From a virus, in IMG/VR virus record IMGVR_UViG_3300032092_000079, positions 1 to 40,658 of that record: DNA of 40,658 bases, one strand, 5' to 3'. The position numbers and the translations under genes are program-made. Below are positions 32,430-38,555 of this stretch, piece after piece (the first letter of the stretch is position 1; every line of letters starts with the position of its first letter). Under the pieces are notes generated by a model, which did no database searches, had not been told where the DNA came from, and was given only the letters and a program-made list of their open reading frames with translations.

Positions 32430-32614
32430 TAGTTACCCCCTTCAATCGTGGCCGTGATACGTCGCGCCATAGTAATCTGCCGCGTATCCACATTCTCCAA
32501 TATCCATAGGTTGCCGCTACGTGTCATGCCTACAACAACGTAAGTGTTATCCCAACCGTTGCGTAGCCAATCACCTAGTTTCGTTTCCGTAGTAATCCCA
32601 ATAACCGTTTCCAT
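32429..32614 (-). CDS. Small beta-barrel protein, copy 1 of a pair
   Basis: 61 residues. Aligns with the next upstream gene: ETKLGDWLRNGWDNTYVVVG versus ETKIGDVVTNHYGETGTVVG, then G-x-W-I-x-N and a shared RRIT/HKIT strand. About five strands, like SH3-type or Sm-type small barrels. Ends in IEGGN. GAAGGGGGTAAC precedes ATG 32614. Function unknown; tandem duplication is clear. Confidence 0.7.
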   Translation of the reverse strand: METVIGITTETKLGDWLRNGWDNTYVVVGMTRSGNLWILENVDTRQITMARRITATIEGGN

Positions 32615-32808
32615 TAGTTACCCCCTTCAATCGGTTGCCCAACAATAGTCACCGTGTAACGTGTAATTTTGTGGCAGAAGGTTTCGCGGCCGCTACTCGC
32701 GTTGCGAACAATCCACCATGTACCCTTCTCAGATTCCCCGACAACAGTACCCGTTTCCCCATAGTGATTAGTAACTACATCACCAATTTTCGTTTCAATC
32801 GTAATCAT
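32614..32808 (-). CDS. Small beta-barrel protein, copy 2 of a pair
   Basis: 64 residues; paralogue of the gene at 32429-32614, with KGTWWIVRNASSGRETFCHK where copy 1 has SGNLWILENVDTRQITMARR. Ends in IEGGN from the junction. TTAGGGGGGAATA precedes ATG 32808. It is the first gene after a 283-base gene-free gap, so transcription may restart there. Confidence 0.7.
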   Translation of the reverse strand: MITIETKIGDVVTNHYGETGTVVGESEKGTWWIVRNASSGRETFCHKITRYTVTIVGQPIEGGN

Positions 32809-33091
32809 TATTCCCCCCTAAGAGAATGTTATTTATGTTAGATATTCTTACACACATTATTCAATTATGCAACCCCGCCGCCACAAAACATTACCCGTGT
32901 CATGTCCACCCCGTAGATATATGTCATATCTTATCACCCGCTACCTAACTACACCCCCCCGAAAACGCCCATTCTCACGTCATGCACCCGTCTGCAACAA
33001 TCGGCCGCCCCGTAAACACTTGACACAATCCCCAAAAATACAACCGTATCAATATAGTTAGATAATAATGTTATATGTAGTTATTACTGTA
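32809..33091. other. Gene-free segment inside the leftward small-gene series
   Basis: No open frame worth calling on either strand. It contains an AT-rich stretch near 33040-33095, the word ACACTTGACA at 33016-33025 (also found in the promoters at 34569 and 34687, but here without a matching -10 at 16-19 bases), and a leftward TTGAAT/TAACAT pair with an 18-base gap upstream of the barrel genes. It could hold an internal promoter or an origin; neither is shown. Confidence 0.35.
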
Positions 33092-33253
33092 TTACCCGTA
33101 TAACGGGGATAGGCCAACAATCACAACCGTAAGCACTAGCCACAACCCCGCCACAATCACAACCCCCCCGACAATCAGATACGCCACATACCCCCGCAAC
33201 GTCAACGGCAAACGTTCACCCTTCACAACGACATAGCCAAAATCCCCCCGCAT
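33092..33253 (-). CDS. 53-residue membrane protein
   Basis: ATG 33253 overlaps the previous stop (the text reads GGAATGTAATGCG) with GGGGGGG upstream, to TAA 33092. After a polar start with VVVKGERLPLTLRGY, one long membrane helix of Val/Ile/Leu/Gly runs from about 23 to 48. Function unknown; too short for most gene callers. Confidence 0.62.
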   Translation of the reverse strand: MRGDFGYVVVKGERLPLTLRGYVAYLIVGGVVIVAGLWLVLTVVIVGLSPLYG

Positions 33254-33399
33254 TACATTCCCCCCCGACGCTTAGCAAACACGACATTAGCCGACAACTT
33301 AGCCGCCCTAGCCGCCCCCCGTTTCAACGTTCTCACACGACGGCCATACTCTCGCAACCGATACAATTCTGCCCGTTGCGGCGATAATCTCTTAGCCAT
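33253..33399 (-). CDS. 48-residue highly basic protein
   Basis: ATG 33399 to TAA 33253. Composition is Arg/Lys/Ala-rich: AELYRLREYGRRVRTLKRGA and AARAAKLSANVVFAKRRGG, about one third basic residues in an amphipathic helix. It may bind DNA or RNA. Ends in RRGGM, encoded by the G-run that serves as binding site for the membrane protein gene. Confidence 0.62.
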   Translation of the reverse strand: MAKRLSPQRAELYRLREYGRRVRTLKRGAARAAKLSANVVFAKRRGGM

Positions 33400-33466
33400 A
33401 ACTAAACCCCTTCAATTGTTGATATCGGTATTGGCCGCCACCCGATTGAATGGCGGCCGTCGAACA

Positions 33467-33709
33467 TCAGTACCCGCGTACTGCCCATAACATAGCCCGC
33501 CCCGCGTTCCACAATTCCCGCTTACTGCCGCCTACGCCGTCAAACGTTTTTGAGATTGTTCCCGCCGCCGTGTAAATTGCCCAAACCCGAATGCTCCACG
33601 CCGTGAACGTGTCCACGCGTTCGCCGTGTGTAATCGTTCCGTTCTCACGTAGCGCGGCCGTTAGCCGTTCGGCCATAGCCGCTAGTTGTTGTTCCGTGAT
33701 ACGTTCCAT
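33467..33709 (-). CDS. Hypothetical protein, 80 residues
   Basis: ATG 33709 with GAGAAGGGGTAAGGGC before it is preferred; the open frame continues upstream to 33856, but that part is Arg-rich out-of-register sequence overlapping another gene. N-terminal helix (ITEQQLAAMAERLTAALREN), then AWSIRVWAIYTAAGTISKTF and a basic C-terminal helix. Not recognised. Confidence 0.6.
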   Translation of the reverse strand: MERITEQQLAAMAERLTAALRENGTITHGERVDTFTAWSIRVWAIYTAAGTISKTFDGVGGSKRELWNAGRAMLWAVRGY

Positions 33710-33812
33710 GCCCTTACCCCTTCTCCATGTACGCGGCCACAGTAGCCGCGTATCGCCCCGCCGCGTGTATCGAACACGCCTAGCCCCAATCGGTAGCGGG
33801 TGGCCGTCTGCC

Positions 33813-34094
33813 CTATTGTTCTGATTGTAGTTGAGTAATCTTGTCGGCCAATTCATGCGCGAGACGTTCCGCGCGTTCTAGCGACGTTCCACGCCCCGTA
33901 AAATCATCAATCTCGCGGCGTATCTCATGCAAAATCTCGCGCCATTCGATTACGGCCGCACTGTTCGCGTTGCCCGCGAAACACGTCGGGCACTGCCATT
34001 CGCCCCCGTTCATGTCCCCGTTGTCGTACCATTCGGGTATCCATGTGGCCGCGCCACATTCGGCACATTCTGTAGGTTGTGTATCCGTGTCCAT
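33813..34094 (-). CDS. Zinc-ribbon protein with C-terminal helix, 93 residues
   Basis: ECAECGAATW near 8-17 and WQCPTCFAGN near 33-42 form a two-pair ribbon; residues 50-93 are one long charged helix (EWREILHEIRREIDDFTGRG) that could dimerise. GAAGGGGGAATC precedes ATG 34094. Second gene after the leftward promoter, so probably expressed very early. Confidence 0.72.
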   Translation of the reverse strand: MDTDTQPTECAECGAATWIPEWYDNGDMNGGEWQCPTCFAGNANSAAVIEWREILHEIRREIDDFTGRGTSLERAERLAHELADKITQLQSEQ

Positions 34095-34117
34095 GATTCC
34101 CCCTTCTAGGGATTGGT

Positions 34118-34145
34118 GGCCGCCGCCTATCGTAGCGCGGCGGCC
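34118..34145. other. Perfect 9-bp GC hairpin between the first two leftward genes
   Basis: GGCCGCCGC (34118-34126) and GCGGCGGCC (34137-34145) with loop CTATCGTAGC. There is no T-run on either side, so this is more likely an mRNA stabiliser or processing site than a terminator. Confidence 0.5.
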
Positions 34146-34151
34146 GTTCGA

Positions 34152-34445
34152 TTAGTTAGCGGCCATCTCGCGACATTCGCGGCCGTTGCGTTCGCGTTCC
34201 GTGTGAAAATCAGATTCACAGATTGGGCATTCGTAGTATTCGGCACGTGCCATTCGTTCGGCCGCCATTCGCATATAGCCGCGTGCATAATCGGCCAATT
34301 CGCCAGATATGCGGCGCGTTGTTTCGCTATCTTGATTATCTCGCAATTCTTCCGCGAACTGTTCAAGCGTTTCCGCGATACCGTGCGCTAGTATCTCGGC
34401 CACCGTTGCGGGTATCTCAATCACTACCCGTTCGACGTTCTCCAT
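34152..34445 (-). CDS. First leftward gene: helical protein with C-terminal zinc motif
   Basis: 97 residues. Helical body (VVIEIPATVAEILAHGIAET, LEQFAEELRDNQDSETTRRI) and at the end YYECPICESDFHTERERNG, a C-x2-C...H type metal site. It is the promoter-proximal gene of the leftward unit; AGAAGGGGAAC precedes ATG 34445. Could be an early host-interaction or anti-host factor, by position only. Confidence 0.7.
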   Translation of the reverse strand: MENVERVVIEIPATVAEILAHGIAETLEQFAEELRDNQDSETTRRISGELADYARGYMRMAAERMARAEYYECPICESDFHTERERNGRECREMAAN

Positions 34446-34484
34446 GTCGTTCCCCTTCTGGTTGTTGTGATGTGATGATATTTA

Positions 34485-34524
34485 GTTATAACAACAACAT
34501 AGCACGGATACGCGGCGGCCGCAA
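34485..34524 (-). promoter_or_regulatory. Leftward promoter candidate with operator-like palindrome
   Basis: On the minus strand TTGCGG (34524-34519) and TATGTT (34501-34496) are 17 bases apart. The -35 matches consensus at three of six positions and the -10 at four, so it is moderate. The palindrome GTTATAAC (34485-34492), also the core of operators A and B, lies where transcription would begin. Confidence 0.4.
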
Positions 34525-34544
34525 CCCGATTAGGCCATATTTTG

Positions 34545-34562
34545 ATAACGATATTGTTATAA
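34545..34562. promoter_or_regulatory. Operator A
   Basis: ATAACGATATTGTTATAA contains the inverted repeat ATAAC/GTTAT. These 18 bases are the exact reverse complement of 34661-34678 in operator B. It ends eight bases before the -35 of promoter A. Confidence 0.6.
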
Positions 34563-34570
34563 AAAAACAC

Positions 34571-34599
34571 TTGACAATTAGCGGCCGATAGTGTAATAT
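34571..34599 (+). promoter_or_regulatory. Rightward promoter A
   Basis: TTGACA (34571-34576, perfect -35), 17-base gap, TAATAT (34594-34599, four of six). It shares CACTTGA-AAT around the -35 and CACGCGGC after the -10 with promoter B, so the two are duplicates. Confidence 0.65.
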
Positions 34600-34660
34600 C
34601 ACGCGGCGCGGCAACGTCGCGGCATCATACACGACAACGGGCAGAATATCAAGCACATAA

Positions 34661-34680
34661 TTATAACAATATCGTTATAA
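34661..34680. promoter_or_regulatory. Operator B
   Basis: TTATAACAATATCGTTATAA is an inverted repeat with perfect 7-base arms (TTATAAC/GTTATAA) and a 6-base centre. The same site, inverted, is operator A 116 bases away. It lies directly before the -35 of promoter B, a position used by activators or by looping repressors. Confidence 0.7.
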
Positions 34681-34688
34681 TTCGACAC

Positions 34689-34717
34689 TTGATAATCACA
34701 CGGAAAACCGATATAAT
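34689..34717 (+). promoter_or_regulatory. Rightward promoter B
   Basis: TTGATA (34689-34694, five of six), 17-base gap, TATAAT (34712-34717, perfect). The best promoter in the genome by eye. Transcription would start near 34724 and give a leader of about 245 bases before the terminase gene, passing through the inverted repeat, direct repeats and LexA-like boxes. Confidence 0.75.
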
Positions 34718-34775
34718 CACGCGGCCGCGCTATTGTCTATAATGTCTAGTAACCCGATAGACATAGTGAACAATC

Positions 34776-34811
34776 TCATAGGATTCACATAGCCAATTCA
34801 TAGGATTCACA
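34776..34811 (+). repeat. Direct repeat pair TCATAGGATTCACA
   Basis: Two exact 14-base copies at 34776-34789 and 34798-34811 start 22 bases apart, about two helical turns, so a protein binding both would lie on one face of the DNA. They lie between promoter B and the LexA-like boxes. No match known to me. Confidence 0.7.
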
Positions 34812-34834
34812 CAGCAAACGCCAAGCGGCCGCTA

Positions 34835-34850
34835 TCGAACATATGTACGA
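34835..34850. promoter_or_regulatory. LexA-like (SOS) box 1
   Basis: TCGAAC-ATAT-GTACGA matches the mycobacterial/Bacillus-type SOS box TCGAAC-N4-GTTCGA at 11 of 12 arm positions. Confidence 0.55.
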
Positions 34851-34867
34851 AACATCACGGATTGTAA

Positions 34868-34883
34868 TCGAACAAACGTTCGA
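34868..34883. promoter_or_regulatory. LexA-like (SOS) box 2
   Basis: TCGAAC-AAAC-GTTCGA is a perfect match to the actinobacterial SOS box. It starts 33 bases (three helical turns) after box 1. A -10-like TGTAAT (34863-34868) abuts it, so bound LexA could block transcription into the terminase gene. LexA belongs to the host; none is encoded here. Confidence 0.65.
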
Positions 34884-34969
34884 ACGGGGGTGTGGCACTA
34901 TCGCATATTTTTTTTGTTGTGTTTGGGGTTGTAGCCTACTGTATGATTGTGGTTGGAGGTGTGTGTCTA

Positions 34970-35464
34970 GTGGATGATGTTGACCGCTTGTTGTTGCGTG
35001 AGTATGGGCGTAGGTCGCCGCAGGAACTTGAGGTGTTGACGGGTGTGCCTGCGTTGGAGGTTGCTCAGCGTTTGGAACGGGTTTTGGGTGAGCGTGATTT
35101 TTTGGGTGAGGATGCGCGGATTGGTGTTTTGTTGCAACGGTTGGATGGGATGGTTGCTGAGGTTGAGTCGCGTATGTCTGGTATTTCTGACCGTAATTTG
35201 GGTTCGGTGGTTAATGCTGCGGCTGGGGCGATTGGTCGTCAGTTGAAGGTGTTGGCTGATTTGCGTGATAGGTCTGTGGTTGACCTTGAGCGGGTGCAGT
35301 CGGTTTATGCGAGGGAACTGGTGCGTATTGTGGAGTTGTCTTTTGAGAGGCTTCTTGGCCGTTTGGAAGAAAGGTATCCCGATATTGAGGCTGAGGATTT
35401 GCGTGTCGAGTTTGAGGGTTTGATTGGCGTGGTGGCGCGTGAGGTTGATGATGGGGTTGTGTGA
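34970..35464 (+). CDS. Terminase small subunit (putative)
   Basis: 164 residues from GTG 34970, chosen because GGAGG lies ten bases upstream; the open frame reaches back to GTG 34892, but that part (LSHIFFVVFGVVAYCMIVVG) overlaps the control region and has no usable binding site. N-terminal RRSPQELEVLTGVPALEVAQ looks like the DNA-binding HTH of small terminases; the rest is a long helical region (EVESRMSGISDRNLGSVVNA and on) suited to ring oligomerisation. Directly upstream of the large subunit, with stop and start overlapping. Confidence 0.7.
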   Translation: MDDVDRLLLREYGRRSPQELEVLTGVPALEVAQRLERVLGERDFLGEDARIGVLLQRLDGMVAEVESRMSGISDRNLGSVVNAAAGAIGRQLKVLADLRDRSVVDLERVQSVYARELVRIVELSFERLLGRLEERYPDIEAEDLRVEFEGLIGVVAREVDDGVV

Positions 35465-37020
35465 TGTTTGATGGGATTGCGGTTCGTGCGTTGGAGGAGA
35501 TGCGGTTAAAGTCGCAGGCTTTGGTGTATCAGTCTGACCCTGAGGCGTGGATGGCTGATGTGTTGAATATTCATTTGTGGTCGAAGCAGTCGGAGATTGC
35601 GGAGGCTTTTGTGAATAATCGTCGCGTGGCTGTGAAGTCTGCGAATGGTTGTGGGAAGTCGGCGTTGGCGGGTGCGTTGATTTCGTGGTGGTGTTCTGTG
35701 TTTCCTGTGGATGAGGCGTTGGCTATTGTGTCTGCACCTACGTTGTCGCAGATTGAGAAAGTTATTTTTGCTTATTTAAAAAACAATTTTGCGAGTGCTA
35801 AAACGTTGGGTTCGCCGTTGCGTGGGGAGATTAGTGAGGAGTTGACGTGGAAGGTGTTGAATCCTGTGACGGGGAAGAAAGATTTTTTGGCTTTTGGGAA
35901 GCGGCCTGCGGATAAGGATATTGTTAGTTCGTTTCAGGGTACTCGTAAACTTCGGACTGGTGTTTTTATTGATGAGGCGGGTGGTGTGCCACGGGAGTTG
36001 TTTACTGCTGCGGAGGCGGTGACGACTGGTGCGGAGTCACGGTTGTTGGCGATTGGTAACCCTGACCACCGTGGTACGGAGTTTCATAATATTTTTACGC
36101 GACCTGAAATGGCGGATGAGTTTTGGTTGGGTACTATTTCTGCGTTTGATTTGCCTACGTTTACAGGTGAGGTGGTGTATGCCGACCAGGTGAAGCAGGA
36201 ACGGTTTTTGGCTGAGTTGACTTCGGTGGAGTGGGTTGACCATAAACGTCGTGTGTGGGGTGAGGGTGATGCTCGTTGGATGAGTAAGGTGATGGGTGAT
36301 TTTCCTGGGGAAACGGATAATACTTTTTTTGGGCAGTCTGCGATTGATACTGGTATTGATACTATTATTGTGGAGGATGCTGCGGTTAAACCAATTTTGG
36401 GTGTGGATGTGGCCCGTTTTGGTGATGATGAGTCTGTGGTTTATGTGAACCGCGCAGGGCATGTGCGGTTGTGTGATTCGTGGGGGAAGGTGGATACGGT
36501 TGTGTCTGCCCGTAGGATTCACCAGTTGGCTATGTCGGTGGATGCGTCTGAGGTGCGGGTGGATGCGTCGGGTATTGGTGGGGCTGTGTTTGACATGTTG
36601 GAATCATTGGATGAGTTTGATGATAAACGGTATGTGTTGATTGGGATTGATGGTGCAGCGAGGTCGCCTGACCCTGCACAGTGGGCGAACAGTCGTGCCT
36701 ATAACCATGACTCTTTGCGGAAGCAGTTGCTGGATGGCAAGTTAGATATTGACTTTGAGGATAACGAGTTGCGTGACCAGTTGTTGATGGTGACGTATCG
36801 GTTTAATAATCGTGGTGCTGTGCAGATTACGCCGAAAGATGAGTTGCGTGGTGTGATGGGTGGGTCGCCTGACCGTTTGGATGCGTTGATTTATGCGACG
36901 ACTGATTTGAATTATTTGTTTACTAAGGATGTTAATGCGGTTAATGCTGGGGATAGGGTCATGTTTGACCCTGCTGACATACTGCAGATGAGCATTGATG
37001 ATGTGGGTATGCCGTGGTAA
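35464..37020 (+). CDS. Terminase large subunit
   Basis: 518 residues. ATPase: Walker A VKSANGCGKSA near 58-68 and Walker B GVFIDEAG near 166-173. Nuclease (RNase H fold): Asp in LGVDVARFGDD near 315, Asp in RVDASGIGG near 367, Asp in SPDRLDALIYA near 473. The enzyme pumps DNA into the prohead and cuts the concatemer. ATG 35464 overlaps the small-subunit stop; GTG 35461 is an alternative. Followed by a promoter element for the portal gene. Confidence 0.95.
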   Translation: MFDGIAVRALEEMRLKSQALVYQSDPEAWMADVLNIHLWSKQSEIAEAFVNNRRVAVKSANGCGKSALAGALISWWCSVFPVDEALAIVSAPTLSQIEKVIFAYLKNNFASAKTLGSPLRGEISEELTWKVLNPVTGKKDFLAFGKRPADKDIVSSFQGTRKLRTGVFIDEAGGVPRELFTAAEAVTTGAESRLLAIGNPDHRGTEFHNIFTRPEMADEFWLGTISAFDLPTFTGEVVYADQVKQERFLAELTSVEWVDHKRRVWGEGDARWMSKVMGDFPGETDNTFFGQSAIDTGIDTIIVEDAAVKPILGVDVARFGDDESVVYVNRAGHVRLCDSWGKVDTVVSARRIHQLAMSVDASEVRVDASGIGGAVFDMLESLDEFDDKRYVLIGIDGAARSPDPAQWANSRAYNHDSLRKQLLDGKLDIDFEDNELRDQLLMVTYRFNNRGAVQITPKDELRGVMGGSPDRLDALIYATTDLNYLFTKDVNAVNAGDRVMFDPADILQMSIDDVGMPW

Positions 37021-37025
37021 AGGCA

Positions 37026-37034
37026 TGATAAAGT
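37026..37034 (+). promoter_or_regulatory. Extended -10 element TGATAAAGT before the portal gene
   Basis: TGA-TAAAGT (37026-37034) ends seven bases before ATG 37042; the only G-rich word between (TAGG) is too close to the ATG for ribosome binding. Suggests a leaderless portal transcript. Confidence 0.55.
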
Positions 37035-37041
37035 AGTAGGT

Positions 37042-38535
37042 ATGGCTAAAGAAACTGCTAAAGAAATTGCTCAGACGGAACAGATGGCTGAATTGCAGGG
37101 TGTTCTGACGGAGATTAGTGACAAGTATTCTACTGTTGAGTTTGAATTGCAGGAAAGGCTGGTTGAACTTGACCGTGTGATGGGTGGCGAGAATTGGATT
37201 CCCATTTTGTCGTATGGTGATGAAGGCCCTTCGATTGAACAGTTAGTTAATCGTGCGAAACAGATTCGTGTGGCGGCTACGCTGAATCCGCATGTAAAGC
37301 GTGGCGCAAAGTTGCGTTCGTCATATGTGTGGTCTGACCAGATTGATTATTCTGGTGTGCCTGGGATGGGTGAGCAGCCTGGTCGTGGGCAGGCGAATGT
37401 GGGTGCGCGTGTTGATGACCCGATTAATCAGCGGTATGTGTTTAGTGCGTTGGCGCATGAGGAACGCGAAATGTCGCTTTACACTGATGGTGGTTTTTTT
37501 CTTGTGGGTGATGACCGTACCCGCCAATTGCGACCCATTTCGTTGAATCAGATTAGTGGGCTTTATACGAATGATGATGACCCTTCTGAGGTGTGGGCTT
37601 ATCGTCGTTTGTGGTACACGGATGGTGGGGTTACACCGAACGTGGAATGGATTTTTACTGACTTGTTTAAAGACAAGCAGACTGAGGCTATTATTTATAA
37701 TGGTGTTCGGGAAACGGTTAATCGTAATAAGACCATGATTGATGGTTGGGTGAACACGCAACCTGGTTGGGCTTTGGGTTTCCCTGATGCTGGTTGTATT
37801 GTGGAGTGGGCAAAAATTTATTCCGAGTTCATCAAGTCGGGTAAAGTTATGACGGATGCTATGGCTCGTATTTGGGCTACCGCTAAAGCGCAGTCTTCTG
37901 CTGGTGCAACTCAGATTGCGGCGAAGATTGGTGGCGCAACTGGTTACGGTAAAGTTGCGGTTGGTAATGAACTTGCACCGTTGGCTACCGCTGGTAAGGC
38001 TTACGATTTTGATGCGGGTCGTGCGCTGATTGCGATTGTTGCGACAGGTATTGAGGTGTCGGTTGTGCATTTGACTTCTGACCCTGGCGCTTCTGGTTCG
38101 TCTTATGCTTCGGCCGCAACGTTGGATTTGCCGACACGCTTGGCTGTGGAGGCTCGTCGTCGTTGGCATGAACAATATGAGGAACGTGTGTTGCGTTGGT
38201 TGGGTGCGCGTAATCCTCGCGCTAAATTCCCGCCGCTCATTGATGGTGCAGAGTTGTATCGTAAAACGCAGTCGGTTGTTTTGAAGTGGCAGACGGGTCT
38301 TTACACGCCTGAGCAGATTAAGAATGAGTTGCAGTTAATTGTGGGCGACCCTATGCCTTCTGAAATTCCTGATGGTATTCTTGTTCCGAATAATGAATAT
38401 AGTGTTGGTCGTAACGACATTGACCCGATTATGAACATTAATCCTACGGTTGGGTCACCAGACCAGGGTCAATCTAATGGCACTGGTTCGTTTGACGGCT
38501 TGGGTATGGATTTACGGAACGATACCATTCAGTAA
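37042..38535 (+). CDS. Portal protein
   Basis: 497 residues, in the fixed position between large terminase and protease. Contains ALAHEEREMSLYTDGGFFLV, VWAYRRLWYTDGG, and a long helical segment MARIWATAKAQSSAGATQIA followed by YASAATLDLPTRLAVEARRR, all typical of actinophage portals. Twelve copies would form the DNA entry ring. N-terminal 45 residues are a charged helix. The ATG has no Shine-Dalgarno but sits seven bases after an extended -10. Confidence 0.88.
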   Translation: MAKETAKEIAQTEQMAELQGVLTEISDKYSTVEFELQERLVELDRVMGGENWIPILSYGDEGPSIEQLVNRAKQIRVAATLNPHVKRGAKLRSSYVWSDQIDYSGVPGMGEQPGRGQANVGARVDDPINQRYVFSALAHEEREMSLYTDGGFFLVGDDRTRQLRPISLNQISGLYTNDDDPSEVWAYRRLWYTDGGVTPNVEWIFTDLFKDKQTEAIIYNGVRETVNRNKTMIDGWVNTQPGWALGFPDAGCIVEWAKIYSEFIKSGKVMTDAMARIWATAKAQSSAGATQIAAKIGGATGYGKVAVGNELAPLATAGKAYDFDAGRALIAIVATGIEVSVVHLTSDPGASGSSYASAATLDLPTRLAVEARRRWHEQYEERVLRWLGARNPRAKFPPLIDGAELYRKTQSVVLKWQTGLYTPEQIKNELQLIVGDPMPSEIPDGILVPNNEYSVGRNDIDPIMNINPTVGSPDQGQSNGTGSFDGLGMDLRNDTIQ

Positions 38536-38540
38536 TATTG

Positions 38541-38549
38541 TGTTATTAT
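38541..38549 (+). promoter_or_regulatory. Extended -10 element TGTTATTAT before the protease gene
   Basis: TGT-TATTAT (38541-38549) ends six bases before ATG 38556. No Shine-Dalgarno between. Same layout as the portal and the other leaderless candidates. Confidence 0.55.
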
Positions 38550-38555
38550 TAGTTG

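Larger units (their letters stand above)
34446..34969. promoter_or_regulatory. Divergent control region between leftward and rightward units
   Basis: About 520 bases without a convincing gene. In order it holds: an 8-bp palindrome GTTATAAC (34485-34492) just beyond a leftward promoter-like pair, operator A, promoter A, operator B, promoter B, an inverted repeat ATGTCTA/TAGACAT (34742-34748, 34758-34764), a direct repeat TCATAGGATTCACA (34776-34789 and 34798-34811, 22 bp apart), two LexA-like boxes, and the start of the small terminase gene. Three GCGGCCGC words lie inside it. This is the main switch of the genome and may also contain the replication origin or packaging site. Confidence 0.7.

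Noticed and set aside
33016-33052. ACACTTGACA at 33016-33025 as a third rightward promoter
   Set aside because: No -10 hexamer at 16-19 bases; the nearest AT-rich words are 21 or more bases away, and nothing on the plus strand follows to be expressed.
34892-34969. Start of the small terminase at GTG 34892 with an N-terminal membrane helix
   Set aside because: GGGGG is only one base before that GTG, the extra 26 residues are hydrophobic and atypical, and GTG 34970 has GGAGG at a good distance.
37321-38175. 284-residue minus-strand frame opposite the portal gene
   Set aside because: Composition (Arg/Thr/Asn/His-rich) is that of reversed coding sequence; the portal on the plus strand explains the region.
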